The notes below the pieces were generated by a model. That model searched no databases. It saw only the letters and a program-made list of their open reading frames with translations, and was not told the origin of the DNA. From positions 1 through 64,000 of the forward strand of contig JANBPT010000044.1 in assembly GCA_027575765.1 (NCBI GenBank): DNA of 64,000 nucleotides, in the 5' to 3' direction. The position numbers and the translations under genes were made by a program. Numbering within the stretch: the first letter of the stretch is position 1; each line of letters begins with the position of its first letter. This DNA is from Tieghemiomyces parasiticus. Taxonomy: Eukaryota > Kickxellomycota > Dimargaritomycetes > Dimargaritales > Dimargaritaceae. This document shows, one piece after another, positions 1 through 9,216 of the stretch.

Positions 1-73
1 TCTTAGGTTTCATCTGAAACACTGTGATCTGAGACCTCCCGCTTAAAATTCTCAAAATAATTGGAGGCACCTG
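1..73 (-). mobile_element. Mariner-like element, 5' terminal piece cut by the window edge
   Basis: Read on the minus strand, these bases begin CAGGTGCC and continue through a GAGAATTTTAAGCGGGAGG stretch that closely matches the 5' ends of the mariner copies starting at 2,697 and 53,676. The outer end is followed by TA at 74-75, the usual mariner target duplication. Only the terminal inverted repeat and part of the 5' untranslated region are inside the window. The transposase would lie to the left, so its state cannot be judged. Confidence 0.8.
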
Positions 74-75
74 TA

Positions 76-1654
76 GAGGGGATAGTTGTGAGATCATCGA
101 GCCGTTACGACTTTCCAGGCTCCAGAGTAGGAACTAAAACAACAGCGCCGGTTATTTTAGCGTGCAACTGACCCGGGCCCGCTGTATGGCCAATGTTGGT
201 AGCCGTTGGCCTAAATTTGACCTTCATCAAAATCACATTAACGCGAGGATTCCGCTCCTCCTATAACCACTTAAGCGCTTATTTGCGACGCTGGTAAAAA
301 CTAACTGTAACTGGTGGAGAGTAAAAAGGTAACTGTGGCACCCATTAGCCACCATCCCTACCCAAACCACAACCACGGTTTACTTACTACCAGTGCTTGC
401 TCAGCTCATCTTCCGCTACCACCTATACTATGCCCTTAACTCCAATCAGTGGTGGCAAAATGGCCTTTGCCATACCTCGAACCTTTTACGGTAGACTCCT
501 CTATCCAATATCCACTATACCTCTTGTTCTACTTGCGTTGTATTTCCCGTCTTCTTACTTGTATACTCCCCTCGTATGTACATTCCCAGACTCTCACTAC
601 TACTGTTCGTCCATAGCCTCCCTGACCTGCCGGACTCAAACTAGTTGACGAGCGTCCCTACTTTCCTATCCTTAGGCCCTCTGTCAGATGGTCTCCCCTA
701 TTGATTCCATATCGACCTTGCCGTCTTTCTATCCCAGCTTTGCGCCAGCCCCTCCTTGCACAATTATCCTTGGATTCTATGTAGGCCAAGCCGTAGTTCC
801 TCCGAAGGCTGCTAGCCATCCTTCCGGGGTCAACGACCCTTGCAGTTGCAATTGGGTAAATAGCATCTTATACCAAATTACAATGGCCTAACGAGTCACT
901 AACTGGCAGAACTCAACTCGCACTAAAATGGTAAGCAAGGGAGGGGTTATTCGGTGATTTCTCTAAGTAGGTTTACCTACAACAACCTATTTGTGCATAC
1001 TTCACCTACTAATGTCAGCTTTATTTGCATACTTCACTGGGCCATGAACACACATTACTATGTAGCTCCTACCAATGCCATAACTAACCAGCTTACACTC
1101 AAGAGGTTAAGTGATACCAACCCAAGGGTCTCCGGCCCCCTAAGGTTTACATTCTATTTCAGTGCCTTCCTACTGTTAAATTTGGTTGGCAGCGTGTAGT
1201 GCTTGCCACTCTAGTAGCCTTGTTGCCACTCATTTTAAGTTATTCACCCCCACTCACTCCACTATTTGCATCCATATGTGAATCCACTCCACAACTACTA
1301 TTGTAGTGGTATTGTGTGTAAACAACCATCAACTGGGTCGGGGCAGTGGTGCCATTGGAAGTAATTCAATAGAGAGAGAGAGTTATTCACAATGATGTTT
1401 GACATTGCTGCAACTTATCAAGGGCTGGAGACGGGTGAGAAGTGAGGGAATGGTAATGGATAAGCCGGTTTTGATGAGCTGAGCAGACCTGGTGGTAGTA
1501 GCTTTTTTCAGCTGAGGGTATAAGTCACCACATTTCATTGCCTTTAATCAAGGGCCAGTTTAGAATGAATGTCAGGGAAATCAGACCATAGCCATTGAAA
1601 GTGAGAACTCCAAGGCATGAGCAGTTCATTGGAGAAGTAGCACATCAGGTGTAC
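76..1654. other. No gene seen; repeat-block flank
   Basis: Only short frames occur here (the longest is about 80 codons) and none resembles a known protein. CG dinucleotides are present in the first kilobase and become sparse after about 1,350. A short AG microsatellite lies at about 1,371-1,381. I see no tRNA, long repeat or convincing promoter. Confidence 0.55.
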
Positions 1655-1748
1655 TGATATTAGGCCCAAATCTAATACCATAACCAAAAGGCTATTCTAC
1701 TATCACAGAATTTATGATTTTGGAATAGCAGACTTGGGCCTAATATCA
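1655..1748. repeat. Palindromic MITE-like repeat, copy 1
   Basis: The 94-base unit starts TGATATTAGGCCCAAATCT and ends AGACTTGGGCCTAATATCA. The two ends are near-perfect inverted repeats of about 19 bases, and the interior is partly palindromic as well (AAAAGGCTATTCTACTATC against GGAATAGC). A second copy lies at 4,819-4,905. The size, terminal inverted repeats and multiple copies fit a non-autonomous DNA transposon (MITE). No target duplication is obvious, and its ends differ from the mariner ends in this window, so the enzyme that moved it is unknown. Confidence 0.7.
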
Positions 1749-2026
1749 ATACACAGTGCAATAATGCTAAGACAAGGTAGTCAAATAATTATCTCGTATT
1801 CCTTTAGTGATGACATATGTTTGTTACTTACCCGTCTCTTTAATGCTCTGTTTCTACTTGTTACAATAATTGTGATTGGAAGGAATGTACAATACCCATC
1901 CGCTAGCTACCTTCATAAACGACAGACTGCCATATTATCAACCTGTAGCACATCAGTACATGGCATGTAGGACTTTGAGCTGTATCGATTGCACATTGGA
2001 TAGTAGTCATCGAGAGATATAAAAAA

Positions 2027-2142
2027 GTTGCGACACCGACTATTTCCAAGTGGTCACCCACCTTAGTACTAAATCAGCTGACTGGGCCTTAACTTCGCAG
2101 ATCTAACGGGATACGGTGCTAACTCCGGCATATGGTCGCAAC
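2027..2142 (-). rRNA. 5S ribosomal RNA, copy 1 (in left inverted arm)
   Basis: On the minus strand the gene starts GTTGCGACC and ends GTCGCAAC, which pair to form helix I. The length is 116 bases. The internal Pol III promoter elements are clear: an A-box-like GCGAAGTTAAGGCCCAG and a C-box GTACTAAGGTGGGTGACC. A run of T follows the 3' end (the A run at about 2,021-2,026 on the + strand), a typical Pol III terminator. CCAATCAGA lies 64 bases before the start. It differs from copy 2 at only a few positions. I infer it could be transcribed. Confidence 0.93.
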
Positions 2143-2197
2143 TGGGAATTTCTGGGCAAAGCTATTCTTAACATTGCTGAAAACCAAAATCAAGGTC

Positions 2198-2206
2198 TCT
2201 GATTGG
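2198..2206 (-). promoter_or_regulatory. CCAATCAGA element upstream of 5S copy 1
   Basis: The 9-base motif reads CCAATCAGA on the minus strand. Its first base is 64 bases before the first base of the 5S gene, the same spacing as at the other two 5S genes in this window. Confidence 0.6.
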
Positions 2207-2226
2207 TCAGTTCCATGTGCCATTTT

Positions 2227-2694
2227 GCCTGCTATGCCAGCTGGCTTTTATGATTAGACTGGTCACCTAATTAACAACCATTTAAGTAATAGACATGGTT
2301 TGTAAGCACTATCCTTAATCCCTTGAGACAGGTTCCTTAGTTCCAAAACAAGCTCTGCCTCTTTAAGATTTATGAAATTACATTCATACCTTAAGTAAAG
2401 AACAGTATGTAGGACTTGGCTGGGGGGGGGAGGTCAGGCAAGAACTTCTAAAGTGGAAGAGGCATTTAGATGATAGGGATTCAATATACACTTGAACCTT
2501 CCTCAGACCAGTCTTCTATAATCTATACCCAAGGGTCCAATTCAGGGTTAGGCAGTATTTTCCTACAATGCAATCCCGTGGTTTATATTGATTATATTTA
2601 TCTACTAGCCAAATCTACTCTGTTTGATAACCATCTCTTTTGTGTCATTACCTATGATTGATCTGATTTTGAAAGGATCCAACCTTTCTCCATG
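2227..2694. other. No gene seen; CG-depleted spacer
   Basis: This is AT-rich sequence with almost no CG dinucleotides and a run of nine G near 2,423. No coding or RNA signal is supported. Confidence 0.55.
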
Positions 2695-2696
2695 TA

Positions 2697-3988
2697 CAGA
2701 TGCCACAAAATCTTTTGACAATTTTAAGCTGGAGGTCCCGGATTGCAGTGTTTCAGGTCAGACTTAAGAGAGTCAATGATGCTGAGTCAATTGGTATAAA
2801 CCACTCCAGGATTGAACCATTTTTGACTTTACAGCTTGCTTTTTTAACCGTCCATCATGTCTACTTTTTGAACCCCCTCCCCTGCTCCACCCAAGTTAAC
2901 CAGGCATGATGTGCGGGTCCTCATTTATAATTACTATCTGGAGGGCCGCAAGGCAAATGATATTTTTAACATTTTGACATCCAAGCTGGGCTCAGCTGCC
3001 CCTAGCCACTCCACCATCTACAGGTGGCTGGCTCACTTTTGCACAGGCCACTGCTCTTTTGAAGCCAACCCTTGTTTTGGCTGCCCATCAGATGACATTG
3101 GTGCATATTATGGGGACGTGATCCTGAGGCAGCTGGGGGAAGACCCTCAACTGGTTGCTGAGCAGCTGGCCTGAGCCTGCCACACTTCCCCTAGTACCAT
3201 ACACAATGTCCTGCGCAGGGACCTGGGGTTGTACAGCTATTTCAATTGCTGGATACCCCACAACCTCACCAACAACCAGCACCACAAGCGGGTACATTTT
3301 GCCACTGAGTTCCTGGAGAAATTTGATGGGGCCAGTGACTACCTGCTGGACTCCACTGTCACAGGTGACAAGACTTGGGCGTACCTTTATTATCCCCCTG
3401 CTGGCTCCAATTGCTGGAGGTGGTGTCCTGAAGGTGGCCCTATCCCAACTGAGAACCGCCAAGGTCATACCACACCCAAGGTAATGCTGACCATTTATTT
3501 CACCAGGTGTGGCCTATTAACCTAAATGTCAAGCCCCCTGGTGTCAAGGTCTCCGCCAAACTCTATGTAGAGTACGGGCTGAAGCCCATGGTCCAGGCCT
3601 GAGTGGAGGCACAAGGAAGTCTGGACTGTCACCCCCTGCGGCTTCATCATGATAATGCACCACTGCATTGTGCTGCAGCTACCCAGGCCTACATTTCCAA
3701 CTCTAAACTCAAACTTCTGCCAGCCCCTCCCTACAGTCCTGATCTGGCCCCCTGCGACTTCTGGCTGTTCAGGAATATCAAACAGCGGCTGAGGGGCAAG
3801 AAGTTCAGCACAGTGGAGGCGGTTGTGGACACCTGGAAATTGCAGTTAGCCAGGCTCCAGCCCAATGACTATAGGGCCTGTTTTGATAGATGGATAGAAA
3901 GGGCTTGCCAAGTGGTACAGAGTGGTGGCAGCTATATTGAATAAACATCATTGGACTAAAAGATCCTTGAACGTTTTTGTAGCGCCTG
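2697..3988 (+). mobile_element. Mariner/Tc1-type DNA transposon, copy A (inactive)
   Basis: The element is 1,292 bases, flanked by TA at 2,695-2,696 and 3,989-3,990. The terminal inverted repeats are about 28 bases: the left end starts CAGATGCCACAAAA and the right end, reverse-complemented, starts CAGGCGCTACAAAA. Size, TA target and repeat length all fit mariner. It lies between the inverted 5S arms. The transposase inside is broken by stops and a frameshift, so the element could move only with enzyme from elsewhere. Confidence 0.93.
2911..3944 (+). pseudogene. Mariner transposase pseudogene, copy A
   Basis: The reading frame matches mariner transposases across its length. An N-terminal helix-turn-helix region contains YYLEGRKANDIF and STIYRWLAHF, followed by TGDKTW (first catalytic Asp), HHDNAPLH (second Asp) and YSPDLAPCDFWLF (the hallmark motif with the third Asp). 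Breaks are a TGA at 3,172, a frameshift around 3,490-3,525, and a second TGA at 3,600-3,602 where copy B has Trp. The final TAA is embedded in an AATAAA at 3,940-3,945, probably the element's polyadenylation signal. The protein would act in the nucleus by cut-and-paste. The breaks make this copy non-autonomous, although the three catalytic Asp codons remain. Confidence 0.9.
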
Positions 3989-3990
3989 TA

Positions 3991-4818
3991 TAGTTGCCTA
4001 TGCTCTTATTCATTTGCACCCTGGGGTTCCTCACCCTTGACTCCACATCCTCAAAGTCCTAACTGCAAATGCTGGAGATCCTACATTTGTGCTTGACTGT
4101 ACTTTCCAGAGTGGCACACTTTGCACACTATCCTGCAGCAGTAATAAGTCTTAAATTCTAATGGATATCTAAGCATTAAAAGTGAGATATATATATTTAT
4201 ATAAAGGTGCACCACTTTGGCACAGACCAGGTCACCAAATCTCTGCTTACTATGTTTACCAAGGTTGAAAGTGCTACACCATGGATTAGGCTGCTTTGCA
4301 AAGTAGGTGGAACACCTTGTAACCACTCCCTCATCAGATCTTGTCATTGGGGTTTCCCCCTGAACTTCAGCCAGTACCTAAAAGAGCTGTGCACCATCCT
4401 GCCAGCCCTGATAAAAGCTGTGCTGCAGGTGAAACCCTGCTAGTGCATGTCTGGCAGCACCATGGTATCACCACCAGCCACAGCCAACAGGTTGGCCCCC
4501 CACCATTGGTAGTAAGGATGATATCTACTCCCTCCTGAGGGAGCTGGCCTCAACCATAACACCTAATCACTCCCCTTCCATTCTCAACCATGCACAGCCA
4601 ATGGTCTGTATATCCATGTTTGTGTTTGGATGTCCTATTTGGGCTCTCCACCCTGGTGCTGGCCAGGCATCTGCCTAATAGGTGCCCACCACTAAGAGGA
4701 ATCACATTACTGACCTCCTGGTCACAACATTGCCACCCCTGTATATGGCACCACAGTTGCAAACAGGATAGGAATACTATTGAAATACTCATAACTGTGC
4801 CTACCATCCCCACTGTGT
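3991..4818. other. No gene seen; CG-depleted sequence
   Basis: Several short frames of 60-90 codons occur, with no recognisable similarity. I count no CG dinucleotide in this stretch. It may be an old, mutated repeat, but I cannot name a family. Confidence 0.5.
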
Positions 4819-4905
4819 TGATATTAGGCCCAAGTCTAATACCATAACCAAAAGGCTATTCTACTATCACAGAATTTATGGTTCTGTAATAGCAGACTTG
4901 GACTT
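4819..4905. repeat. Palindromic MITE-like repeat, copy 2 (right end decayed)
   Basis: It matches the repeat at 1,655-1,748 over its left end and interior (TGATATTAGGCCCAAGTC, then AACCAAAAGGCTATTCTAC), with a few substitutions. The right terminal repeat is reduced to AGACTTGGAC and the last bases are lost. Confidence 0.7.
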
Positions 4906-5835
4906 TACCCTGGGATAATCTAATGTGGTGGTCCCCAATCACCACACCCACCCAACTCTGCAGGGTACAGAGGACCAAAGAATGCCAACCCTACCTAAAC
5001 AGGAACTGGTAATTCTTGAGGTCCTTGCCTAAGCCAATAGGGGACTTGCATTCCCTGTTCCTATTTCAATTATCCCTCTGTCCATTTTCCTTTACCCTGC
5101 TATCCTTAGGATAATATGTCCTATTATGTGGTTGGAATAAACTGGCATTGGCCATTATCAGTCTCCAGCAGACAACAACTTAGAACTCTGCAAGCCATGA
5201 CAGCACAACACAGGAACACCCCACCTCCCTAGAATTAAACATTGGCCTGGCTTAATGACCCACAGCTACTTGCTAAGTCACCACAACCAACCACCAAGCC
5301 AATTAGCCAGAGCTCCAACAAGTCCTGCACACCCACTAGCTGTATATAATCAATAAACCTACCCTCCCTACTTGTATTGTAACATCATTACCTTGCATTC
5401 CAGCTCAGTAAGCTGGCTCTTAGGTCTCAACCTGCCACAGTTATGCTAGTCTTTGGGACAGCAATAGCATGCCATTAGCAAGTACCCGCAATCACAGATA
5501 TACAGATAACACTAAGCTTAGTTGATTTAAGTCCATTCTCCATCAACATAATAGACTCTTTTCATGACTTCATGCCTTTGCCATTTGCCCACCATTTTGT
5601 ACTATTATTCTTTATCTGCTTTGTAAGTATACTATATTGAATTATCACCTGCTAGTGCACTATTACCACAATGGTCAATGTTTGGTATAAAAACTAATCA
5701 CTAAAATGGACATAGATATAAAAAAAGCCATGTAAGCATATGTGGATTGGAGACAACTGTGAACCACCCTACTAATGAACGGTAGTTTCTGCAATTCAAC
5801 GCTATGGTATATATTTACAGATGATCTGTTAACTG
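4906..5835. other. No gene seen; extreme CG depletion
   Basis: No coding signal. I find one CG (near 5,487) before two more at about 5,779 and 5,800. The stretch is rich in TG and CA, the expected products of CG decay. An AATAAA occurs near 5,351 but no gene precedes it. Confidence 0.5.
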
Positions 5836-5849
5836 ACGCATGGGGCTGA

Positions 5850-5858
5850 CCAATCAGA
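5850..5858 (+). promoter_or_regulatory. CCAATCAGA element upstream of 5S copy 2
   Basis: CCAATCAGA starts 64 bases before the 5S start at 5,914. Motif and spacing are the same as at the other two 5S genes. Confidence 0.6.
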
Positions 5859-5913
5859 GGCTTTGATTTTGGTTTTCAGCAATGTTAAGGATTATTTCGC
5901 TGAGAGATTCCCA

Positions 5914-6029
5914 GTTGCGACCATATGCCGGAGTTAGCACCGTATCCCGTTAGATCTGCGAAGTTAAGGCCCAGTCAGCCGATTTAGTACTAAGGTGGGT
6001 GACCACTTGGGAATAGTCGGTGTCGCAAC
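5914..6029 (+). rRNA. 5S ribosomal RNA, copy 2 (in right inverted arm)
   Basis: The gene is 116 bases, starting GTTGCGACC and ending GTCGCAAC (helix I), with GCGAAGTTAAGGCCCAG and GTACTAAGGTGGGTGACC as internal promoter elements and a TTTTTTT terminator at 6,030-6,036. It fits the eukaryotic 5S consensus, including the GGGAATA near the 3' side. The RNA would join the large ribosomal subunit after transcription by Pol III with TFIIIA. It is nearly identical to copy 1, as expected from the arm duplication. Confidence 0.95.
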
Positions 6030-6198
6030 TTTTTTATATCTCTCGATGACTACTATCCAATGTGCAATCGATACAGCTCAAAGTCCTACATGCCATGTAC
6101 TGATGTGCTACAGGTTGATAATATGGCAGTCTGTCGTTTATGAAGGTAGCTAGCGGATGGGTATTGTACATTCCTTCCAATCATAATTATTATTGTAA

Positions 6199-6597
6199 TG
6201 GGGCGTGTAGCCCAAGGGGAGGGGCAACTAGTAAAGAGACTGAGGGAGGGTCGCAAGGCAAGCAGGCCGAGTTTTGAATAAAGACAAATATTTATTACAC
6301 ACTTAATCAGTCTACAATTATGGGCAATTCGCCATCTATAAATATGAATGGGTTGGGGGATGAGGCAAAATTGTTTGGTGTAAACTTAGGCGCTTGGCTC
6401 CGGCCCTTCTCCATGAAGAGGAGGATTCAGAGTCGAGTTAAGGCGGCGACCTTCAAATGCAGGAGACATACTCCCTATTTTGCAAAGGGTGTGAACAATT
6501 TGTTGATGGGAGTTTGACATTTTCATCAGGAAGACAGATCCTGAAGGGAGGCGGTGTCCTTGGGATCAGAGGTTTTCCGGTAGGCGCCTTAATTACA
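6199..6597 (-). mobile_element. Solo LTR of a retrotransposon, family 1
   Basis: The element begins TG and ends CA and is flanked by TTGTAA (6,193-6,198) and TTATAA (6,598-6,603), a 6-base target duplication with one mismatch. The other arm of the inverted repeat shows the empty site. In minus orientation it starts TGTAATTAAGG, has a TATTTATAG box (about 6,335-6,344) and an AATAAA (6,291-6,296), and ends CACGCCCCA, the promoter-then-polyA order of an LTR. No internal retrotransposon sequence is present, so it is a solo LTR. It is rich in CG, unlike the surrounding sequence. Confidence 0.75.
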
Positions 6598-6699
6598 TTA
6601 TAACAAGAAGTATTAACATAGCATTAAAGAGACAGGTGAGTAGCAAAGTTATATCAACATTAAAGGAATACAAGATAAATATTTGATTACCTTGTCTTA

Positions 6700-7758
6700 G
6701 GTAGTTATGGGCATGACAGTCATCCATAGTGTGGTTGGAATAATTGCCACTTTATGATGGCATTGGGAACAGCAACAGCTTGCCTGGATTATCAGCACAA
6801 TAATGCTATCTGACCAGCTATGTCATCCTTGTTCATTTTCTACCTATCTTCTTCATTTCCTATGCATGTTATTTTTTTCTAATACTACCAATCTTCCTGC
6901 TCTGTTGGATATTGCTTCTTTGGGCAGGTTCCTCCGCGGCTATCCTTTTAGGGCTTACATTCATTAAGTGTTCCCTCTTTATCAATCTGACAGTCTTGCA
7001 ACTGCCATTGAATTCTGCCTTGACATTAGCTCCACCAAAAATAGTCATTCCTGTGTTCCCTTACAATCCAAGTGGTAGCCACTGCAAAGGATGTAAGGTA
7101 TCCTCCAGGTCATGCTACTCAGTAAATGACATCAGACTGTCACCAAACCCTTGCCTATCACATTCTATTTTAGTAAGGCTTTCAGTTCTTTGGCTCATAC
7201 TTTGTAGACCATTAGCCCTCAGTTTCCTTTAAGTAGCTTTAACTTATGGTAACGACTAAATATCTTAAAGAATCACCATGACCTTATTACATTAAATAGA
7301 TACTCATCAGTGTGTCCAAAAGAAAATCCTAGAGAATGGAATAGAGAAAATGGCCAACCCCAAACCTGGATGCGCAACTGCAGGGGAGTTGGAGTACCTC
7401 CCTCCTGTCATTGACCACGTTTCTCCTGCTGTCCATTGGGGTAGTACATATGAAACTCAACAGTGGGAGGGGACAAGGCAATCCTTTCTATACCTGGTGG
7501 GTGAGCCCAGCCGTAATGGCACTGTTCATAAACTCCTGTCAACCATAGCCATGGCGCCAAAGGCTGTAAGTTACTTTTCTGGCTTCAGCAAAAGTTTTAC
7601 CAAAACAAGGTAAATCCAGTATGGCAAACTGGTACCTGGTTTATTATTGTCATTGCTGTCGTGGGATTAAACTACCCTAGAGGAAACTTCGGATTAATGG
7701 ATACAAATTTACTGAAATAAAGTGATTACTAAAACGTTTACAAGAATGATTTGAAAGT
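6700..7758. other. No gene recognised; low-CG sequence with two unassigned frames
   Basis: Open frames of 106 codons (6,912-7,232) and 87 codons (7,350-7,613) occur on the + strand. Neither resembles a family I know, and the first reads like translated AT-rich non-coding DNA. CG is scarce up to about 7,360. Confidence 0.5.
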
Positions 7759-8128
7759 TGTGGGGTAAGCTATCGTTTATTGTGTAGAGACCCAGAGGGT
7801 CTTTTATACGGAATAACCTCCAGCATCATTCACCGCGGCTACGGGTTGGGTAAGGCAAACCCAAGGACGATAGGGCAAGGCGGGGTCGGCGCCAAAGCGA
7901 ATATGCAGGCAGGTGCGCGACTGCCGGATCAACAAGAAGAATGAAGATAGAAGTAAAGCCCTAAAAGGATAGAGGCGAGAGTACTCGTCAAAGTAGAGGA
8001 TGCCATCCAATTAATCAGGAAGGATGGCGATGCTATAAAGGATTAGGGAATATAGGAATGGACTAGGGGAAAGTGGAAGGGAAGACAAGAGACCACAATC
8101 GATCGGATCAGTGGTTTAAGGCACGACA
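7759..8128 (-). mobile_element. Probable solo LTR, family 2
   Basis: The 370-base unit begins TGTGGGG and ends CACGACA on the + strand, so both ends obey the TGT...ACA rule. In minus orientation it carries a TATAAAAG box (about 7,801-7,809), then AATAAA (7,776-7,781), then ends ACCCCACA, the expected layout of an LTR. It is clearly richer in CG than its flanks. I cannot find a matching target duplication (AAAGT versus ATTGC), so the boundaries are less certain than for the LTR at 6,199. Confidence 0.5.
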
Positions 8129-8560
8129 ATTGCTTCACCAATATACTATTTTTCATTAAGTTGATATAATGAACTCCTAGCTCATTGTGGTGCCTATAAA
8201 TCCACCAGCCCAATGACCATGACTAACAACCACATTAACACCAATTCAGCCAAGCCCACGGGATCCTTTGAATACACGTACACTTAAACACGGCTGGTCT
8301 TCTAGGTTGTACACACCTCCAGGCAACTACTGAAAGCCACATATTAGCCCATTTGACCACCACCAGGGAAATAGAATGCAACCTTCCCCTCCCCAAATGC
8401 CAGCTGCGTGTCTGCCAGCTACTTTTATGTGGCGTTTGGAAGCCATGTCACCCTCTGCTCCTCATGGTTGCCCCACTATCCTAACACCTTTCAATATTCT
8501 ATACGCCTTTGCCTTGAATAGTATTATCGTGGTGTGATTTGCTACTTGCTGGAATGCCTC
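8129..8560. other. No gene seen
   Basis: AT-rich sequence without a supported coding region. Confidence 0.5.
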
Positions 8561-8915
8561 ATTAAACCTCTGTCTAGCCCTGACTTGCCCTCCAACTCAT
8601 GGGTATTACATCCATATTGTGGGAGTGAACTTCACTATTTAGCCGTATTAATTGACACTGGATCTGGGAGTAGGTCTGATAAAGTGGTGGTAAGTTAACG
8701 TCAAAAATGTAATTTTAATTATAGGATAGGGGAAGTGTACTCATAGCTTTGACTGCTGTCATTTTTATATATAGGTAGACAGGGAAATTGGATTATCCAA
8801 TTGGTTCTTTCCGACCAGTGCTCCCGCCCAAACTAGCAACTGCTACACTGAATACCTAGCTGGTTACACCATTGGAAGGCTGGCTGAGGGCATCCCGCCA
8901 CAGCGATAAGCAGTA
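8561..8915 (+). pseudogene. Possible relic of an aspartic protease
   Basis: One frame encodes GYYIHIVGVNFTI followed by a stop. An overlapping frame encodes LAVLIDTGSGSR, which has the hydrophobic-hydrophobic-DTG active-site signature of A1 (pepsin-like) or retroviral-type aspartic proteases. A GTAAGT at about 8,690 and a TATATAG at about 8,770 could bound an intron, after which a frame continues with CYTEYLAGYTIGRLAEG. The two pieces need a frameshift to join, and no second DTG-type motif is visible nearby, so this would be a decayed fragment. A chance match is quite possible. Confidence 0.3.
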
Positions 8916-9216
8916 GTCTCATATGCTATCTGACCAAATGCAATTACAATATCTTGATGCTCAATTACTTATACTATTCGTTTAGTTTTTATTTCGAATT
9001 TACCTTTTTCCCATAGTCAGCTATATGCGGCTGATAGTGGCCCTTGCCTTGGTCAATTTTTCGTACTTCTGGCTACACTCGTCCTTACAACCAATACTGA
9101 AGATCCCGTGAGAATCCAACTGGTTCTTTTACATCCAGCGGCAGCCCTATCTCCACACTTGCACAAATGACAGGCCGACGAGTACCCCGGATAATTCAAA
9201 ATTACTGTGCCATGTA

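Larger units (their letters stand above)
1768..2226. repeat. Left arm of a large inverted repeat carrying a 5S gene
   Basis: This arm is the reverse complement of 5,836-6,699 once a 399-base solo LTR is removed from the right arm. Shared landmarks include TAAGACAAGGTAGTC at the outer edge, the GCTAGCTACCTTCATAAACG stretch, the whole 5S gene and its CCAATCAGA upstream element. Similarity fades near 2,226, just after the CCAAT element. The arms are not identical, so the duplication is not very recent. The 3.6 kb between the arms holds a mariner element and a MITE copy. Confidence 0.85.
5836..6699. repeat. Right arm of the inverted repeat, interrupted by a solo LTR
   Basis: This arm is the inverted counterpart of 1,768-2,226. 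It contains 5S copy 2 and its CCAAT element, then the GTAGCTAGCGGATGGGTATTG stretch, then a 399-base LTR insertion (6,199-6,597), and resumes with TAACAAGAAG through GATTACCTTGTCTTA. Because the left arm lacks the LTR, it gives the pre-insertion sequence and confirms the insertion boundaries. Confidence 0.85.

Noticed and set aside
1768..6699. Cassandra-type (5S-bearing LTR) retroelement
   Set aside because: The 5S-bearing arms are inverted rather than direct repeats, do not follow TG...CA ends, and no priming sites are visible.
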